Shown: positions 26,430 through 41,503, numbered from the stretch's first letter. The stretch is DNA of 64,000 bases from Allolobophora icterica (GCA_963556255.1 OY744604.1:96626761-96690760), one strand, 5' to 3'. The notes: generated by a model not told the origin, from the sequence alone. Numbers and translations: made by a program.

Positions 26430-26570
26430 TTTGTGGATCAGTTCTGGCTACTCTGAGGGGCAAGGTGTCTTTGGACAACCCTCTGACTTGACACAGCGCA
26501 ACGCAAAGGGAAACGTATGCTTACCTTTGAGTTGTGCTTTAGAAACTTACGATTACAAGGGAAGGAGTGA
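26430..26570 (+). mobile_element. LINE 3'-end fragment
   Basis: GACAACCCTCTGACTTGACA, GCGCAACG, GTGCTTTAGAAACTTACGAT: the same block order as the 3'UTR at 52970-53085, strongly diverged. Confidence 0.5.
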
Positions 26571-26744
26571 AAAAAGCAGGAAGAGAAGGATTGAATGAAG
26601 AAATCAGGAAGTGAGCAAACGAGTGAGTGAGTGCAAGAACAGGAGAGGAAAGGAGGAAGCTGGTGAAGAGGAATCGTCCATTACGGACGTACAGAAAAAG
26701 AAGGGTCACCTATTGCGGACAGAGGGAAGGGCGTCGTGCCCAAC

Positions 26745-26950
26745 GTGGGGGCCGCATCTAACTGTGATGTATACCTGCAGTTCGCATACCGGTGGGTGTC
26801 TTATTTCAGAGATTTAAATCTCGGGCTAACAGCCTAACATGGTTCGTACACGGGGGTCCTTAAATGGGGTGGCGCCCCTTCAAACGGGCAGGTGTCAAGG
26901 ATCTCACCAGGTCATTTAACTGAAAATGTACAAGGGGACAGATATTGGCC
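26745..26950 (+). mobile_element. SINE-like dispersed repeat, copy 1
   Basis: Shares with 27365-27595 the ordered blocks TTCGCATACC, GATTTAAATCTCGGGCTA, GGGGTCCTTAAATGG and AAGGATCTCACC. The TTCGCATACC block resembles a weak B box, so a tRNA-derived origin is possible. Confidence 0.55.
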
Positions 26951-27364
26951 TGATTAGGGTAGGCTGTCGGTTGATGCCTTGTGCAGATAGATATCGGCGC
27001 GATAGAAATTATTAACAAACAATTAATAGTCAATGCCAAATACAGATAAGGGGTAGTGGATCTAATAAGTAGGTCGTTTTAGCCATCTTTGATGGATTAC
27101 CCCGCACAGGTTTAGCTATAACTGGTAACCTAATTGAAGGAGGTGAGAATTCTGATCGCAACCACTTTCAGTCGAAGGCTGTGGTTCTGCTTCATTAAGC
27201 GTCATATGGAAAAGATTCAGGTGGTCGGTATTCGCATTGTCACGCATGACCGATCGCGATAATTGCTACTTGTGTTTTGACGAGCGTAAGTGAGGCGTGA
27301 AGACTGGCACTCGAAGGAAGTAATAACGCCTTGTTCTGCCACTGATTGCGTCCGGTGCCCTGGT

Positions 27365-27595
27365 TCGGTTAGCTACATCGGTTAAAGCGCACGTCCCATC
27401 CAACTATGTGCGTGAGGATGCAGATTCGCATACCAAAAGTGGCTTATTGAAGCGATTTAAACCTCGGGCTAGCACGGGGTTCGTACAAGGGGACCTTAAA
27501 TGGCGCGGCGCTCATTCCAATGGACAGCAATGGTCAAGAATCTCACCCGATCAATTCAATGATGTATGAGCAGGGTAGAGGACACACGGTCGTTA
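27365..27595 (+). mobile_element. SINE-like dispersed repeat, copy 2
   Basis: Second copy of the family at 26745-26950: head GGTTAGCTACATCGGTTAAA, then GATTCGCATACC, GATTTAAACCTCGGGCTA, GGGGACCTTAAATGG, AAGAATCTCACCCG. A shorter related fragment occurs at about 61635-61720. Confidence 0.6.
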
Positions 27596-27789
27596 TAAAA
27601 GAACGTGTATACTTACTTACATCGACCTATTTCGACGACGATGCAGTTTCCTAGCGTTGTCCCTAGAGGGCCATGTGACGACCTCAGAGTGAAGGCGGTC
27701 GATTTGTGTGGCTTTATGGCGGACATTAGCCTGATCAGTCCATGTGTAGAATGGACGAAGAAGACTATGAGTTACGACGTGTGGGAGAG

Positions 27790-28135
<346 letters not shown>

Positions 28136-28244
28136 GGAAAACTCATCTTCAATTCCAAATAAAACAAACATCTAACATGTTATCATCTTCCAGGGCGCGC
28201 GATGCAAAGCTCACCATAGGCCTAATAATCTTTCGGCAACCGCT

Positions 28245-28365
28245 CTTCGTCCTTCATACTAGGCTATATCTCAAGACAACCCTTCCGATTTGACGCAGCG
28301 CTTGTTAACAAGCCGGTGTCCTGCGCTCAGCATGACCAGCGCTTTAGAAATTTAGACTTTACGGA
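28245..28365 (+). mobile_element. LINE 3'-end fragment
   Basis: GACAACCCTTCCGATTTGAC, GCAGCGCTTGTTAACAAGCC, GCGCTTTAGAAATTTAGA: 3'UTR blocks of the LINE family seen at 52590-53085. Confidence 0.6.
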
Positions 28366-28959
28366 GAGGGCTTTTAACGAACAGAGTCCAGGCCATACGG
28401 TCGCTATAGAAAAGTGTACATTTACATAATATGACGCTATAAAATCTGTGCGTCTGTTAGGGAGAAGCGAGTGTCGAGATAATAACAGACCCGTCCTTGT
28501 TCTAACGAGGGGCTATATCACCTAGATGTGACAGCCAATTATTGTTACGTATGCGAGGATGTTGGTTCCCTGCTGTAGGCCCCTAAGGTTTTACCACGCG
28601 GTCTTCTGCATGGCTGGCTCCGCGGGTTTTTGCTAATACCCCGATGACTAGACTGAGTCAGAGAGGCACCTCTCTGTTTACCTGTCACTGTCTGTATTTC
28701 TATATCTATCTCTGTCCCTCCTTTCCAAGCTCCAAACACGAGTACAGTCTTATTTTATCAGCGATTAGCATACATTATAATCTCCACATCTCATCTCTGC
28801 GCATAATAACATCGGTGGCAAGTGCGCCTCTTTCGGCCCAAGGGTATAACTACGATAATGCGCCTTCAAATGCGTGAAATACGACATTATTCAATGCCTA
28901 CACTGCATTGTTAAAGAACGCTGTTCGTAAACAACACACGTCGGCCGCGTAGTAACGAT

Positions 28960-29028
28960 ATGGCCGAGTGGTTCGAAGAAGGCTGCTCTATTATTAAATT
29001 TAAGTGTCTATCGGCCGAGAAAAATGAG
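28960..29028 (+). CDS. Candidate first coding exon of an unknown gene
   Basis: An ATG in fair context opens 23 codons (MAEWFEEGCSIIKFKCLSAE and three more) that end in a strong donor GAG|GTAAGA at 29029. Composition looks coding. The family is not recognised, and no downstream exon can be joined with certainty. Candidates in the same phase start at 30327 and 31919. Confidence 0.3.
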
Positions 29029-29280
29029 GTAAGAGCCTCTAATTTCATCATCCGTTACCCAGTTAGAGAACTATTGGGACTCCCATTTTCCGCAACGTCT
29101 AACAGCGACTTCTCTTCAGCCGTCGAGGGAGTCTCGGCCGAATGATCGAGTGGTATGCAAGCCAAGGAAATTGATGCTATCGGTCTACTCTAGCCTATTG
29201 GAGAACCGAAAAGAGAAGTTGTGTCTTCCAATTTGAGACACTAGTGAATGTAATTGTACACGTTCCTCTATAGCAACCAT

Positions 29281-29471
29281 CAGTGGCGGCCATCTTGTTT
29301 GATAGGTGGGGGGGGGACACGTTTGAACTGATCTGGTCAAAAAAGAGGTGACAATTTTTTCTCACCTTTTTGCGGGTTTCTTCCAAATTTGAGGGGCAAC
29401 TCTATAGTGTGTCCCCCACTGTTAAAGGTGGGGGTCTTGTCCGCCTGGACCCCCCGGAATCGCCGCCTATG
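29281..29471. mobile_element. hAT-like miniature element, 191 bp
   Basis: A perfect 8-bp target duplication GCAACCAT (29273-29280, 29472-29479) flanks ends CAGTGGCGGCC and GCCGCCTATG. Confidence 0.85.
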
Positions 29472-29935
29472 GCAACCATGTTGCCTAGACCTTGCATTGA
29501 TCGGGTGAGATCCTGCACCAACGCTGCTCGTTTGAATGGGTGCTACCCCATCTAATGTCCCCGTTTACGGACCGTGCTATAGCGATCGTAGGCCTATATG
29601 GCATCGACCATGCTCATTTGTTAGTGAATTTATAACGTGGAGATCCCTCACTTTGGCTGTCAGTTGAATGGGTGCCACGACATTTAAGGTTCCCACGAAT
29701 CGTGCTAGTCCAAGATTAAAATCTCTGAAATAATCCATGATCGGCATGCTAACCGGCATCCTCACGCGCCTTGAGGGGCATGGGACGAGCGCTCTAACGA
29801 TGTAGCTAACTGGGCCAGATATATGATAAGCAGTGAAATGTTTGGAGGAATTCTATCCTCAACGAGAGATGCATGTGAAAGTCTGAACCAGTGGAGGGGT
29901 AGTGGAACAAGGCCTATTTCCTGTGTATTAATCAC

Positions 29936-30200
29936 GGTTCTAGGACTTTTCGCCCCCGGAAGATTCGCCCCCGACATTTCGCCCTCCGGAAGTTTCGCCC
30001 CGTCGATCCAGCTTCTACTCTTAGTTATATTTTCAGCATAGATCCTTATAGTCTTCTAGTTACATTTTCATCGCTAATCCAGCTTCTAGTCTTAGTTACA
30101 TTTTCATCATAGATCCCGGAGGCGAAACTACCGGGGGGCGAATCTTCCCGGGGGCGAAATGTGGGAGGCGAATCTTCCGGGGGCGAAATTTCCGTATCCC
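29936..30200. mobile_element. Mutator-like palindromic miniature element, 265 bp
   Basis: A perfect 9-bp direct repeat ATTAATCAC (29927-29935, 30201-30209) flanks 34-bp inverted ends sharing TTTCGCCCCCGGAAGATTCG. Nine-bp duplications point to the Mutator/MULE superfamily. Only about 100 bp of interior separates the GC-rich arms, which could form a strong hairpin. Confidence 0.8.
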
Positions 30201-30326
30201 ATTAATCACACCCTGGGTACCATAATTCTTTACAAGAGATAGGCCTATATAGAACTCGGCAGATGAATTTAATGGGCCACAGGAGTGACAGCGTTGAACT
30301 GTATTTCAGTTCTGATTTTACTGCAG

Positions 30327-30419
30327 GATGCGTTCGACAAAGTTGTCAACACGTCCACGAACAACACGAAACAGTTTCCCCAAAGACGTTTGTTTAGGGC
30401 CGCCTTAAAGGGTCAGAAT

Positions 30420-30420
<1 letters not shown>
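30327..30420 (+). CDS. Exon-like open frame, unassigned
   Basis: A pyrimidine-rich tract and CTGCAG acceptor at 30326 precede an open frame (DAFDKVVNTSTNNTKQ, FPQRRLFRAALKGQ) that runs into the (TA)n at 30423. No clear donor is present. Low-confidence candidate for a second exon of the gene starting at 28960. Confidence 0.15.

Positions 30421-30514
<94 letters not shown>
30421..30514. repeat. (TA)n microsatellite
   Basis: About 45 perfect TA units. Confidence 0.97.
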
Positions 30515-30679
30515 GACTGTGCAGGATTAACAAATGGACCAAAGTCTCAAACTTTATAGCTATTTTCAATGCATCAATAAGTGTGCGAACTTACAGCAGG
30601 CAGTAAATTAATCTGTCACTGGACTGAATTCACAAACAGATGCACAGAACAGTGCAACAATAAAATTCTATTGCTACCA

Positions 30680-30721
30680 CTACCACTGCCAGAGCTGCTG
30701 CTGCTCTACAATTACTACTAC

Positions 30722-30777
<56 letters not shown>

Positions 30778-30781
30778 ACTG

Positions 30782-30854
<73 letters not shown>

Positions 30855-30870
30855 AACTACTGCTGTTGCT
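30680..30870. repeat. (CTG)n(CTA)n compound microsatellite
   Basis: CTG then CTA triplets in a long run. One forward frame reads poly-Ala then poly-Thr and ends in a donor-like ATC|GTAAGT at about 30938. Because triplet runs open all frames, I treat this as repeat only. Confidence 0.93.
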
Positions 30871-31918
30871 GCTGCTGCTGCCTCAATTGCTACTACGTCC
30901 TCAGCCTCCGTCTTCTCCAACTTATCCACATCGTAAGTATCATCTTCATTATGATCATCATTCTCATCTGGAATTCTGGTTCATCATCATCCTGTCATTG
31001 TTGTCGTTATCATCATAATCATCACCCTCTATTTTCATCGTCATCATCATCATCATCATCATCATCTGTTACCCTTTCTCCCTATAGACACAAGAACGTC
31101 ATAGGTTATTACAATACATCTCCGACCATCTTGTTAGCCCATTACCTACCTAAGCGTGAATGTCACATCCAATATGGCCGCATATTGTTTACCACAGACC
31201 TCAGGGGCGTGATCTAATTAACGCCGAGACAGCTTATGCAAACAGTCGAAAATAAATTTAACGGGAATCTCTTTAGCACCGTCCAGAACTCTATAGGAGA
31301 CTTCTGGCTTCTAATCGTACATGACAGACTGCCAAGCTAACCAAAGGGAAATTGTCCGAACCGTCAGCAACGCGTCCACTACAATTTGCACCATTGTCAG
31401 ATAAAGCGAACCTTTTTCTAGCACTAGCCTACTGCATACATTGGCGGACCCAGCAGCGTCCAACGCGTGGAGGGCGAAGAAAGACTAGACTTAACTTAGC
31501 CCTAAAATATTCGACGACTTTTGCAGTTGTCGAAATATTTTGAAGATCTTGTTTTTCTTCATGAAACATTCTGAATGACTGTTTTTGTTTTGCAGTTCCC
31601 TAGAATTTTTGAATTTCCAGGAATTTTCCCAGAATTGTACGAATTTTTCAGAATTTTTTAAAATATGATATGATTGTTTCAGGAATTTTACTGAGATGTT
31701 TGTGAATTTCTCATAATTATTTACCAGATTTTTATTAATTCCCACAAAATGATTATTCGTTATTTCAGTTTCTCCCTCTTATCATGACCCTCGTTACTAA
31801 CAACATTCATAGTAGTTCAAAGGAAGTTACTTAATTACCATGCCATAACCAGTAGGAAGGCTATGATTGGTACTGTAACATTGTAACAGTGTTACACTGT
31901 AACCGAACACTTATACAG

Positions 31919-32080
31919 CGCCACTCAAATGAGCGGCTCTCTCTACCCGCATCAGTGCCAGCACCGGCAAAGTTGGCAAACGGAAGGTTTTCAGAAGTCT
32001 GCGAACTGGAGATGAGAGAGGGCAAGAAGCTGGTTCTGGATACGCCACTGACCGTAGAAGAAACCGGAGGATATGATTGA
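31919..32080 (+). CDS. Candidate last coding exon of an unknown gene
   Basis: Acceptor TTATACAG at 31918, then 53 open codons and a TGA: RHSNERLSLPASVPAPAKLA, later EVCELEMREGKKLVLDTPLT and VEETGGYD. Base use differs from the AT-rich surroundings and looks coding. No domain is recognised. It may be the end of the gene whose first exon is at 28960. Confidence 0.3.
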   Translation, partial: RHSNERLSLPASVPAPAKLANGRFSEVCELEMREGKKLVLDTPLTVEETGGYD

Positions 32081-32249
32081 AACGAACTATGAACAATTGA
32101 ACATAGACTTTGAAAAGATGGATCGGATCCTCATGAATATTCACTAGGTCTGTGTCTTCGCTCACGAGCAAACACATTTGTTTATGACCTCATTTCTACG
32201 AAGTTCATTGGACGCTCGGCAGAATTTCTCGGACAATATTGGCCCGAGT

Positions 32250-32660
32250 TACATACAAACACAGAGGACAAACAATACACTAACACAAACGCACCTACAC
32301 ACACCTACACAAACACACGCACACACACACATCATATATGGAGATGACATGCATGCATATTTACATATATGCATACATGTATAGTCTACATGATACATGC
32401 ATATACATACATAGTGGACAATATTAGAATACTTTCACTTTTAATGTTTAAAATATGGGCCTACATCTATGATCCCTACCAACATGAATGCATACTTACA
32501 TATTTACTTGCATACATGCTAGTATACATATAATTATGTCGTTGCTGAATATATAAATTTACGATTTTGATTACGATCATGATAATTCCATATACATACA
32601 TACAGACATATTATGCATATACATAGTTAGTTATGTAGTTACACAGGCTTACGTCCGTCC
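32250..32660. repeat. (CA)n and CATACATA-type low-complexity tract
   Basis: ACACAAAC/ACACAC runs at 32270-32330 followed by CATACATATATG-type words to 32660. Confidence 0.8.
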
Positions 32661-33259
32661 GTACATTCATGCACGCTTGCTGCATCTATAGATACAAGGT
32701 CGGAACTACAGAACGAGTTAGCCAAAACTAGAGACATGGGACGAGTGTACGGACATCTAGCGGCGTTATTGTGTCCATCGGCCGGCAGATGGCTCGCTGT
32801 AGTATAAAACGACGTCTACAGTCGATAGAGGGCATTTCCAAGCGCATTCTTAATGCCTGAAAATCATTTAATAGGATCTGAAACAGTGCAGCGATATCCT
32901 TCTTGTTATGCGCTCGAACTGAACAACTGATGAGCAGATTGTAAAGAAAATCATTTTTGGTTGGAACGTTCGATGGACTGTTCTTGATATAAACATACTT
33001 CGGTTCTTGATATTGAAGAACAACAATTGTGAACTTGATTGTCATTTGTTCTTGAGGGGTATATCCGTTCTTGAGACTGAAGTAAATGGATCACGCGTGA
33101 CTGAAGATAATCTGCTACGTAAAGAACGCCATTCAAAACTTGAAGCAAACGAACGTTCTTATTGGACAGGAACACAGGTTATAAACCAACTGAACAGCAT
33201 CTTGTTCTTAAGTCGAAGAACATTGGTATGATGCATGACCAAGAGTAACTTTGTTCGCC

Positions 33260-33645
33260 AAGATTATCCGGTTCAAGATTATCCGGTTCTTAATAATATT
33301 ATAGAACATTATTCGGCTCTTGGTAATAGAAGGACAATGTAGAGTTCTTGATAATATCCGAAGAATATTATTCGATTCCTGATGATATTCGATTCCTGAT
33401 CGATAACACGAAGAACATTATCCGGTTCTTGGTAATATTTTAAGAACATTATCCGGTTCTTGGTAATATTTTAAGAACATTATCCGTTTCTTGGTAATAT
33501 CCTAAGGACATTATCCTGTTCTTGGTAATATTTTAAGAACATTTTCCGGTTCTTGATAATATCCGAAGAATATTAACCACCTCTTGGTAATATTCTAAGA
33601 ACATAATCCGGCTATTGATAGCCAGAGAACGTCATTCGGATCCCA
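33260..33645 (+). repeat. 31-bp tandem repeat with an internal hairpin, upstream of the GPCR
   Basis: Unit starts are 31 bp apart (for example 33421 and 33452). Each unit holds AAGAACATTATCCGGTTCTT, in which AAGAAC and GTTCTT can pair around an 8-base loop. The cleanest copies lie at 33410-33560; older ones extend on both sides. It ends about 60 bp before the receptor start codon, so it may lie in its 5'UTR or promoter. Confidence 0.85.
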
Positions 33646-33698
33646 ATAATAGCCGACGAACAGCTTTTTATTTCTTGATCCTCGTCAAGTTCTGCGAA

Positions 33699-37744
<4,046 letters not shown>

Positions 37745-37750
<6 letters not shown>

Positions 37751-37885
37751 GTGACCGAGCGGTTAACGCGTCGGATTTTCATCACAGCAACCGGGATTCG
37801 AATCCTAGAATCTTTAGTGTGAAATCCACGCTGAGCGCATTATCGAACTGTGCTTAATCTCGGAGGCCATCACCTTCCGAAGGAG
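37745..37885 (+). mobile_element. tRNA-derived SINE abutting the GPCR stop codon
   Basis: GTGACCGAGCGGTTAACGCG (A box, Ser/Leu-tRNA type) begins directly after the TAG at 37748-37750, and GGGATTCGAATCC (B box) follows. Such heads usually start a few bases before the A-box region, so the last receptor codons may belong to the SINE. Confidence 0.6.
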
Positions 37886-38424
37886 TGCCCCCTACTTGAC
37901 CTAACTGGTAGTTCGTAGTGAGTCTAATGTCGAAGTTAGTAAATGTCATGGTGTTATAAAAATAGCCTATTGCAGACGGAAAACAGTTCGTATGCGTTAG
38001 TTTTAACGGTTCTCTATCACTCATCTGCATTTCCGCTTTAGTTGGCCATCTTGATATGAAAATCAATAAAAAAGCGCCATGTATATTGCACGACCATTGT
38101 CACCAATACCTACAGTACGCACCCAGTTTTACTGATGCAAAATCAACCGAAGTAACACCAGGAAAAAGCGAACGGCTTTGTCGGTCTGCTACTCTCACAG
38201 AATTTCGATATCATTTTTACTTTAAATTAAGAATATTCCTAAGGTACTTCAGCTAATATTTTGACGGTTACTTTTTTCTTTACAGCAGGTATAACCTGCC
38301 CCAAAAATAGTTATTTAAAAACATACACATCTTAAAATAAAATTCAGGGCGATGCTAGCATTAAATAGAGTATAGTGATTGGCAAATTGTGGTGTGAACA
38401 TCTTTGAATGCGTTACAATTTCAC

Positions 38425-39010
38425 TCGCCAGATGGCAATAATTTCATCTTGATCACACCTCTTGGAAACGATAAGGCCTACGCGTAATCGTAATCTCCAT
38501 ACTTCTAAAACGCCACTCGAAGGCCTAGCGCAGGGCACCAGCGCTGTCTTAACAGCATTGTGGGCCCTGGGCAAAGCAATGCACTGGGCCTCTGTCCACC
38601 CACAGAGATAAAAATTGTTGCGCGTGGAGGTCATGTACACATTAATTTTTTTGGTCTTTTGGGGCCCCAGCATCGTGGGGCCTCTGGCGACTGCCCACTT
38701 TGCCCATACGTTAAGACGGCCCTGCAGGGCACCAGCTTATTCATAAGCGCTGCATCAAATCGGAAGGGATTTTACAAAGAGTAGTCCAAAGGACGCCCGA
38801 GTCCTGTTACCATAGATCAAGAGAGGAGGCAGAGCAGCTGTTAAGCCTAAAGGCGGGTGTCGCTTAGGGAGAGACAAATTGGATGGCGGAGGATCAGATG
38901 AGTCAGGGTAGGAGTTGGCCTAGGCCTACTTCAAAAGGTGAGACTTCAGTTTTGAGTGGAAAGCCTGGAGTCATAGATAGAGGAGCATGAGGAGGAAGAT
39001 TGAGGAGGGG
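38425..39010 (-). mobile_element. LINE 3'-end fragment, reverse orientation, interrupted
   Basis: Read in reverse it matches the end of the LINE at 52700-53085: CACCTTTTGAAGTAGG, then CTCATCTGATCCTCCGCC, GAGCTGCT, CATCAAATCGG in reverse, and the GCGCTAGGCCTTCGAGTGGC tail. It is split by the hAT-like element at 38539-38724. Confidence 0.7.
38539..38724. mobile_element. hAT-like miniature element nested in a LINE
   Basis: A perfect 8-bp target duplication CAGGGCAC (38531-38538, 38725-38732) flanks ends CAGCGCTGTCTTAA and TTAAGACGGCCCTG. Confidence 0.88.
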
Positions 39011-39117
39011 TTGCAGTGACGATGGAGGAACCTTTTTCTGGTGAACTGTCCAAACAGGCCAACGCTTTACGTTGGCGTTCAATTTTGCTGTTTTAAATTT
39101 CCATTGTGCTTTCTTGT

Positions 39118-39862
39118 GAGCCGAAGAGAACCGTCAAGAACCTAAGAATGTGTTATCGATTTAAACAGAAGAGAACCGTCAAGAACCTCAGAAAGTGTCA
39201 TCGATTTTAACCGAAGAGAACCTAATAAAGTGATATCGATTTTAACAGAAGAGAACCGTCAAGAACCTATAAAAGTGTTATCGATTTTAACCGAAGTGAA
39301 CCGTCAGGAGTCTCAGAAAGTGTAATCGATTTTAACCGAAGAGAGCTGTCAAGAACCTCAGAAAGTGTCATCGGTTTGAACCGAAGGGAACAGTCAAGAA
39401 CCTCAGAAAGTGTTATCTGAAGAGAACCGTCAAGAATCTCAGAAAGTGTAATCGATTTTAATTGAGGATAACCGTCAAGAACCGACAAACTCAGTAAGAT
39501 TACATTGAGACATGACAGTACAATTATCAATATCTTAACTTTTCTGCTAAAATCGATTTCACTTTCTGAGCTTCTCGACGGTTCTCTTCAATTAAAATTG
39601 ATGACTCTTTCTGAGGTTCTTGACGGTTCTCTTCAATTAAAATCGATGACTCTTTCTGAGGTTCTTGACGGTTCTCTTCAATTAAAATTGATGACTCTTT
39701 CTGAGGTTCTTGACGGTTCTCTTCAATTAAAATCGATGACTCTTTCTGAGGTTCTTGACGGTTCTCTTCAATTAAAATCGATAACACTTTCTGAGGTTCT
39801 TGACTGTTCCCTTCGGTTCAAACCGATGACACTTTCTGAGGTTCTTGACGGTTCTCTTCTGT
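39118..39862. repeat. Inverted pair of 45-bp tandem arrays (large palindrome)
   Basis: Left arm (39118-39490) repeats GAAGAGAACCGTCAAGAACC plus CTCAGAAAGTGTTATCGATT. Right arm (39545-39860) repeats the reverse complement (GAGGTTCTTGACGGTTCTCT). Period is 45 bp in both (39123 to 39168; 39577 to 39622). A two-unit stretch with the variant word GGTTTGAACCGAAGGGAACA in the left arm is mirrored almost exactly in the right arm, so one arm arose by inverted duplication. The 15-codon frames it opens on both strands are by-products. Confidence 0.92.
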
Positions 39863-40071
39863 AGACGAGAGCATAATAGTCTACGAGTAACAGTTGTGCA
39901 ATTTCGAAGATGGTAGTAGTAGAAATATCAACAAAACCTCTATAAATTTTAAACATGTCGTCGTCAGTCATGACATCAATATTTTATACCGCAGTAAACT
40001 ATTTCCGTCCAAAGACTGCATAGAGTAGAAAATTTTGTTATGGCACACCGGTTGTTTACTAAATCATGCAT

Positions 40072-40263
40072 TTGGACATTCCACCTTCAGATTCATCCAA
40101 TAAAACTATTGAGTCGAGTCATTTATGTACGCCGTTGCTAACTTGCTCTACATGTAGATTTACTTTTAGGCTAAAAATAACTCTACTCGCTGCCAGGGTC
40201 CCTTCTGACCGTCGGGGGCCCTTGTGCATTGCACAACCTGCACAACACATTGCTACGCCACTG
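40072..40263. mobile_element. Truncated relative of the hAT element at 45575-46468
   Basis: Shares TGAGTCGAGTCATTT-like, ACATGTAGATTTACTT, TTCTGACCGTCGGGGGCCCT and TGCTACGCCACTG with the right end of that element. Only the right end is kept. Confidence 0.7.
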
Positions 40264-40967
40264 ACCATCTACATAGTCGTTTGTGTCATTTCGTGCTCAA
40301 CTTATAACTTACCTATTTCGACTTTGGTGTGCCATCGGCAGATGTCTTCTGCAGTTTACATAGGCGCTACAGAAGTTACTAATTAATAACATCCGATTCC
40401 ACCCTGCGTTACAGGGCGAACGCTAAGACGTATCACCTACCATGAAAGGTTGAATTGCTGAAATGTAATGAAGTTGGCGACTTCGAATTCGGTATAGAAT
40501 ATATTATGAAACACGTATTCACATTTAGAGTTCAGTACCCTTAACATGCACATGATTTTTATTAAGGCTAAAAATACAGAAAATATAGTATGGAGGAAAT
40601 TGTTTTTAAAAAATCAGGCATACTTGTAAATGAAAGTTATATGGTAAGAAAACATTAGTAAATGTCGAATAAATGTACTCCAAAAAGTGGAAGAATACAC
40701 ATTCATATATAAAGCGATTATAGCTGACAATAAAATATATTCTAAATTAGATGGTGAATTTGAGACTACATAATTATTTGACAAAGACATGCCAACCAAT
40801 ATCTGTAATGTATCCATCTACAAAACGCGTGTCTTAAAGAATGCACAATCAAGGTATTTACTCAAGACCTGCACTTTTGTTGCAATACAGGTTTTGCTAA
40901 AAGAGAATGAACACTCTGTTCTAATCCTTGTGATAGTCAAATCTTCTTTGAGAAAATTGTTTTGCAC

Positions 40968-41332
40968 CAGGCCCGATTCAAGACATTTGGCGGCCCTAGG
41001 CAAAGCTACATTTGAGCGGCCCGTCGGATGCCACAGTAACTGGTATTTAAAAAATAATGAAAATGGTCCAACCGTCTAGACTAGAGTAAACTGAACTGCT
41101 GATTCAATACTTCCGGAAAAACTTATGATTAAAACTTAACGGTGAACCATACCTTAATAGAACATAATTTATTACACCAACACTAGGCCTATAATAATTA
41201 AAAAATAATCCAACGTTGTTTCATTTATGAATTTCCAGAAATTATTTTTTTAATTTTAATTTTGGAAAAATGGAAAATTGGCGGCCCCTAAAAATCGGCT
41301 GCCTAGTTTGCCTAACAGACGAACCGGGCCTG
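40968..41332. mobile_element. hAT-like miniature element, 365 bp
   Basis: Ends CAGGCCCGATTC and GAACCGGGCCTG, flanked by TTTTGCAC (40960-40967) and TTTTTCAC (41333-41340). The paralogous site near 58442-58449 reads TTTTGCAC followed directly by the shared downstream sequence, so it is the empty site. Confidence 0.88.
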
Positions 41333-41503
41333 TTTTTCACATTCTATACCATGACCTGACCGGAAGTTTCAAAAGATATTGAAGTCGGCAATGGTCCTTT
41401 CCCCTAAATATAACCACAAATTTCAACGATTTGTGACAAATGAATACAATAGCCGATACTTAGCATATTATTTACAGCTTCAAACAAGAGCAAATGTCAA
41501 ACT

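Noticed and set aside
30581..31018. Poly-Leu, poly-Val and poly-Ala/Thr frames
   Set aside because: Triplet microsatellite opens all frames. The donor-like site at its end is not enough to call an exon.
37751..37805. tRNA gene (Ser/Leu-like) after the GPCR
   Set aside because: Same reasoning: promoter boxes without a tRNA fold.
39505..39864. Repeat protein with 15-residue units (LSEVLDGSLQLKSMT)
   Set aside because: The 45-bp satellite is a multiple of three and stays open on both strands. No start context and no non-repeat domain.
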